From NCBI GenBank assembly GCA_021851325.1, contig JAJZDZ010000002.1:62001-126000 (forward strand): a stretch of 64,000 nucleotides of DNA, written 5' to 3'. This stretch comes from Pseudomonadota bacterium. GTDB lineage: Bacteria; Pseudomonadota; Alphaproteobacteria; Micropepsales; Micropepsaceae. Below the pieces are notes generated by a model, which worked only from the letters and a program-made list of their open reading frames with translations, ran no database searches and was not told the origin of the DNA. The position numbers were made by a program, and so were the translations under genes. Of the stretch, positions 61,782 to 64,000 are shown in pieces. Numbering within the stretch: position 1 is the first letter of the stretch; every line of letters begins with the position of its first letter.

Positions 61782-62947
61782 GCCTCGGTAACCTCGATAA
61801 CGGGCAGCCGAAAGGCAAATTCGGATCCCCCCTCCTTGCGGGCGGTCACCCAAATTCTCCCATTATGCGCCTCGACAATAGCCTTGCAGATGGTCAGCCC
61901 CATGCCCAGGCCCTTCGCCTTCGTCGTCGAAAAGGGAATGAAAAGATTGGGCATGATCTCAGGCGGAATCCCAGGTCCTGTATCAGCAACACTGATCTGC
62001 ACAAAATCTGGGGTTGGTCGCTGGGTTCGGATCACGATGTGCCGCTCGCTGGAATTCTCCAGAGCCTCGAGGGCATTGCGCATGAGATTGATCATCACCT
62101 GCTGCAGCTGGATCCGGTCAATTACGACCGGCGGCAGGTCATCTGCCAGCTCCGTGGTTATCTTGACGTCGCGATCCGAGGCTCCGACCAGTCCGAGGGC
62201 TATGGCTTCTTCGACACAGCTATTGAGATTCTCGGGCTGGCGATCCGAATCGCGCTTTTCGATGAAATTACGTAAACGGCGGATGATCTGGCCAGCGCGC
62301 TGGGTTTGCGACACGGCCTTGTCCATGAATTCCCGCACCCTCCCGATCGCCTGCTCTCCGCCGGCATCCAGGGTTCTGCGGGCTGCGTTGAGGTAGTTCA
62401 TGACGGCCGCGAGTGGCTGATTGAGTTCGTGTGCCAGGGCCGATGTCAGCTGGCCCATCGCCGTCAGACGAAGGGCATGCAGCAATTCGTTCTGGAGTTC
62501 CTGAAAGTCGCGCTCACGGCTGGTGCGGTCGGTCAAATCGTGAAGGATGCCGAGGAAGACCCTCACGCCGCCAATGCGGTCCTCGCCAACCGACAGATAC
62601 ATCGGAAATGTCGAACCGTCCTTACGCTGGGCGGTAACTTCACGCCCGATCCCGATGATTCGCTTTTCTCCGGTGGCCATATAGCGCTGCATGTAGCCGT
62701 CATGGTGAGAACGGTAGGGTTCCGGCATCAACATGGAGATATTGCGGCCCAGCACCTCCTGAGGTGCATAGCCAAAGAGTCCTTCGGCCGCCCTGTTGAA
62801 CAGAAGCATGCGCCCGGATTCGTCGATCACGATAATGCCGTCGACCGCCGTATTAATGACGGTATGAAACAGCACCTCGTGATCGGCTCCGCTGAGCGAC
62901 CCCGCTACCAGATCTACAGAACGTGTGTTCGCCTCGGTCACAGTCAT
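61778..62947 (-). CDS. fixL: oxygen-sensing heme-PAS sensor kinase FixL
   Basis: About 389 residues: PAS domain, dimerisation/phospho-acceptor with His173 in LAHELNQPLAAVMNYLN, and HATPase (MINLMRNALEALENS, ADTGPGIPPEIMPNLF, KGLGMGLTICKAIVEAH). The PAS keeps the FixL heme fingerprint: His82 as proximal ligand (HHDGYMQRY), Arg88, and Arg102 (IIGIGRE), with Arg96 where Bradyrhizobium FixL has His214. No transmembrane helix, so a soluble sensor. The start is uncertain (ATG 62947 or further upstream). Confidence 0.92.
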   Translation of the reverse strand: MTVTEANTRSVDLVAGSLSGADHEVLFHTVINTAVDGIIVIDESGRMLLFNRAAEGLFGYAPQEVLGRNISMLMPEPYRSHHDGYMQRYMATGEKRIIGIGREVTAQRKDGSTFPMYLSVGEDRIGGVRVFLGILHDLTDRTSRERDFQELQNELLHALRLTAMGQLTSALAHELNQPLAAVMNYLNAARRTLDAGGEQAIGRVREFMDKAVSQTQRAGQIIRRLRNFIEKRDSDRQPENLNSCVEEAIALGLVGASDRDVKITTELADDLPPVVIDRIQLQQVMINLMRNALEALENSSERHIVIRTQRPTPDFVQISVADTGPGIPPEIMPNLFIPFSTTKAKGLGMGLTICKAIVEAHNGRIWVTARKEGGSEFAFRLPVIEVTEA

Positions 62948-63255
62948 CCTGTAGCAAATGCCGATGGAATTGGCGATAAAGTTCCGATGCCGCACCCGTC
63001 GGTGCCATTGAGGCAGATCAGGATCTGCCAGGCCCGCCCCATTAGGCTATTCCCTGCGAACCTTGAGGTTTTTCATGGTGCTAGAGCTTGTTAGGCCGCG
63101 CGCCGACAGGGATCTGGTGATCATGTCGAGGTCGATGATCATGGGGTGGGACCAAATGTCCCCCCCAAATCAGCGCATGCGTGCCGGACCAGACCGTCTG
63201 GACAATGCTCTCGCAGGGGGCATTGTTGCGGTGCAGGCGCTCTGAAGGAAGCAGT

Positions 63256-63840
63256 ATGAAGATCGCTTTGATTGTGGCCCACCCCGATCCTGCAAGCTTC
63301 ACGATGTCGGTCGCCCGAACGGTGGGGGAGGCCGCCAGCGCCCGGGGGCATACGGTCGATCTGCGCGATCTTTATGCCATGGATTTTGAGCCGCGCCTGA
63401 AGGCGAGCGAGATCGTTGGTCGCCCTGGCTTCGGCCCCGCCCCCGACGTGATCGCCGAGCGTGCCCGCCTTGCTGAAGCTGGGGCATTCATCTTTGTCTA
63501 TCCGTTCTGGATCAATGCAGCTCCCGCAATTCTCAAGGGATATATCGATCGAGTATTCGGATTTGGCTTCGCCTTCGGGCCAGGTCCCGGAGCCAACACC
63601 CCCCTGTTGACCGGCAAGAAGCTTCTCAGTTTAACCTCATCTGGTGCACCGGCAGACTGGGCGGAAAAAACCGGCGTCCTTAATGCTGAGCGCACCATAT
63701 TCGAGCACCATATAGCAGCCCTCTCAGGTCTCAAGGTGCTCGATCACCTCCACTTCGGTGGCATTGTACCGGGCATCCGCAGTGACGTGGTGATGCGCCA
63801 TTTGCAGGCCGCCCGCGCCACCATTGCCGAACATTTCTGA
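63256..63840 (+). CDS. NAD(P)H dehydrogenase (quinone)-like flavoprotein
   Basis: 194 residues, flavodoxin-fold NQO1/KefF-type enzyme: MKIALIVAHPDPASFTMSVA, FIFVYPFWINAAPAILKGYI, DRVFGFGFAFGPGPGANTPL and LSLTSSGAPADW. It reduces quinones by two electrons with FMN or FAD. Start ATG 63256 follows GAAGGAAG. Divergent from fixL, and such enzymes are frequent in alphaproteobacterial low-oxygen regulons. Confidence 0.9.
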   Translation: MKIALIVAHPDPASFTMSVARTVGEAASARGHTVDLRDLYAMDFEPRLKASEIVGRPGFGPAPDVIAERARLAEAGAFIFVYPFWINAAPAILKGYIDRVFGFGFAFGPGPGANTPLLTGKKLLSLTSSGAPADWAEKTGVLNAERTIFEHHIAALSGLKVLDHLHFGGIVPGIRSDVVMRHLQAARATIAEHF

Positions 63841-63869
63841 GCATTCCCACAATATGACAGGCTGGCATC

Positions 63870-64000
63870 ATGACTGATGCGCAGGATGACACGATCAGGT
63901 TCCTGACTGCACCACAGAGCTATGGTGTGAAGCAGGTCGCCACCGTGCACACCCATGGCGCCATCGTTTTTCTAGCTGGCGACCGCGCCTACAAGCTCAA
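63870..64000 (+). CDS. aminoglycoside phosphotransferase/ATPase-like protein (partial, runs off the window)
   Basis: First 43 codons starting MTDAQDDTIRFLTAPQSYGV. The block THGAIVFLAGDRAYKLK matches the N-terminus of the bifunctional aminoglycoside-phosphotransferase-like and P-loop kinase proteins that often sit near universal stress proteins. The ATG at 63870 lies 29 nt after the quinone reductase gene, suggesting one operon. No drug-resistance role should be inferred from the family name. Confidence 0.75.
   Translation, partial: MTDAQDDTIRFLTAPQSYGVKQVATVHTHGAIVFLAGDRAYKL

Noticed and set aside
63118-63141. Two TGATCA palindromes upstream of the quinone reductase gene, considered as an FNR/FixK box
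   Set aside because: Spacing and arms do not fit TTGAT-N4-ATCAA; each hexamer is common by chance.

Overview
The window looks like a chromosomal segment of an alphaproteobacterium, GC-rich by eye. Markers are the roughly 180 kDa NAD-type glutamate dehydrogenase, PhaR with phbAB, ccmAB, FixL/FixJ, a succinyl-CoA to 2-oxoglutarate dehydrogenase block, and TTAA-N7-TTAA CtrA-type boxes at motility genes. I see no transposase, integrase, CRISPR array or rRNA operon. The genus cannot be settled from the sequence; a Rhodospirillales- or Micropepsales-like lineage is only a guess.

Layout. 0-3.4 kb: ccmA-ccmB (heme export for cytochrome c) and phbA-phbB (polyhydroxybutyrate), with the PHB regulator phaR divergent. 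4.2-8 kb: small envelope proteins and a GGDEF-EAL protein. 8-13.9 kb: aconitase, a crotonase, a DUF4908-like protein, a DUF985 cupin and a DEDDh exonuclease. 14.3-19.2 kb: giant NAD-glutamate dehydrogenase. 19.3-25.4 kb: SDR, tandem PilZ protein, lipoprotein, GMC oxidoreductase, PAS protein, rhomboid. 25.8-35 kb: TCA block sucC-sucD, a lipoprotein, sucA-(FkbM methyltransferase)-sucB-lpd. 35-37.8 kb: a tiny ORF with an extreme Shine-Dalgarno, a tRNA-Leu(UAA) gene split by a group I intron, an SDR and rpsD. 38-44.7 kb: degenerate EAL protein, C26 peptidase, LolA-like protein, TetR regulator, gpsA-yciI-EVE, small secreted proteins. 44.9-49.5 kb: flagellar export and rod genes, fliO-fliP divergent from flgB-flgC-fliE-fliQ-fliR-flhB. 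49.5-53.9 kb: Zn-alcohol dehydrogenase, amidase, luciferase-like monooxygenase. 53.9-58.8 kb: branched-chain 2-oxoacid dehydrogenase operon. 59-64 kb: a low-oxygen island (universal stress protein, Crp/Fnr regulator, lone receiver, FixJ, heme-PAS FixL, quinone oxidoreductase, start of an aminoglycoside-phosphotransferase-like gene).

How it fits together. Acetyl-CoA supply and storage (PHB, bkd, TCA genes) sit near motility and second-messenger genes. CtrA-like boxes lie in the flagellar divergent promoter and, with one mismatch, ahead of both EAL genes, suggesting cell-cycle control of motility and c-di-GMP. FixLJ probably drives the crp and receiver genes through a shared GCAA-N3-TACGTA element.

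The strongest unusual signal is the 240-nt IC3-type group I intron between U34 and A35 of tRNA-Leu(UAA): P3, P4, P7, P8 and a P9-like hairpin can all be paired by hand. Next to it is a 25-codon ORF whose ribosome-binding region can pair with 16 nt of the 16S rRNA 3' end.
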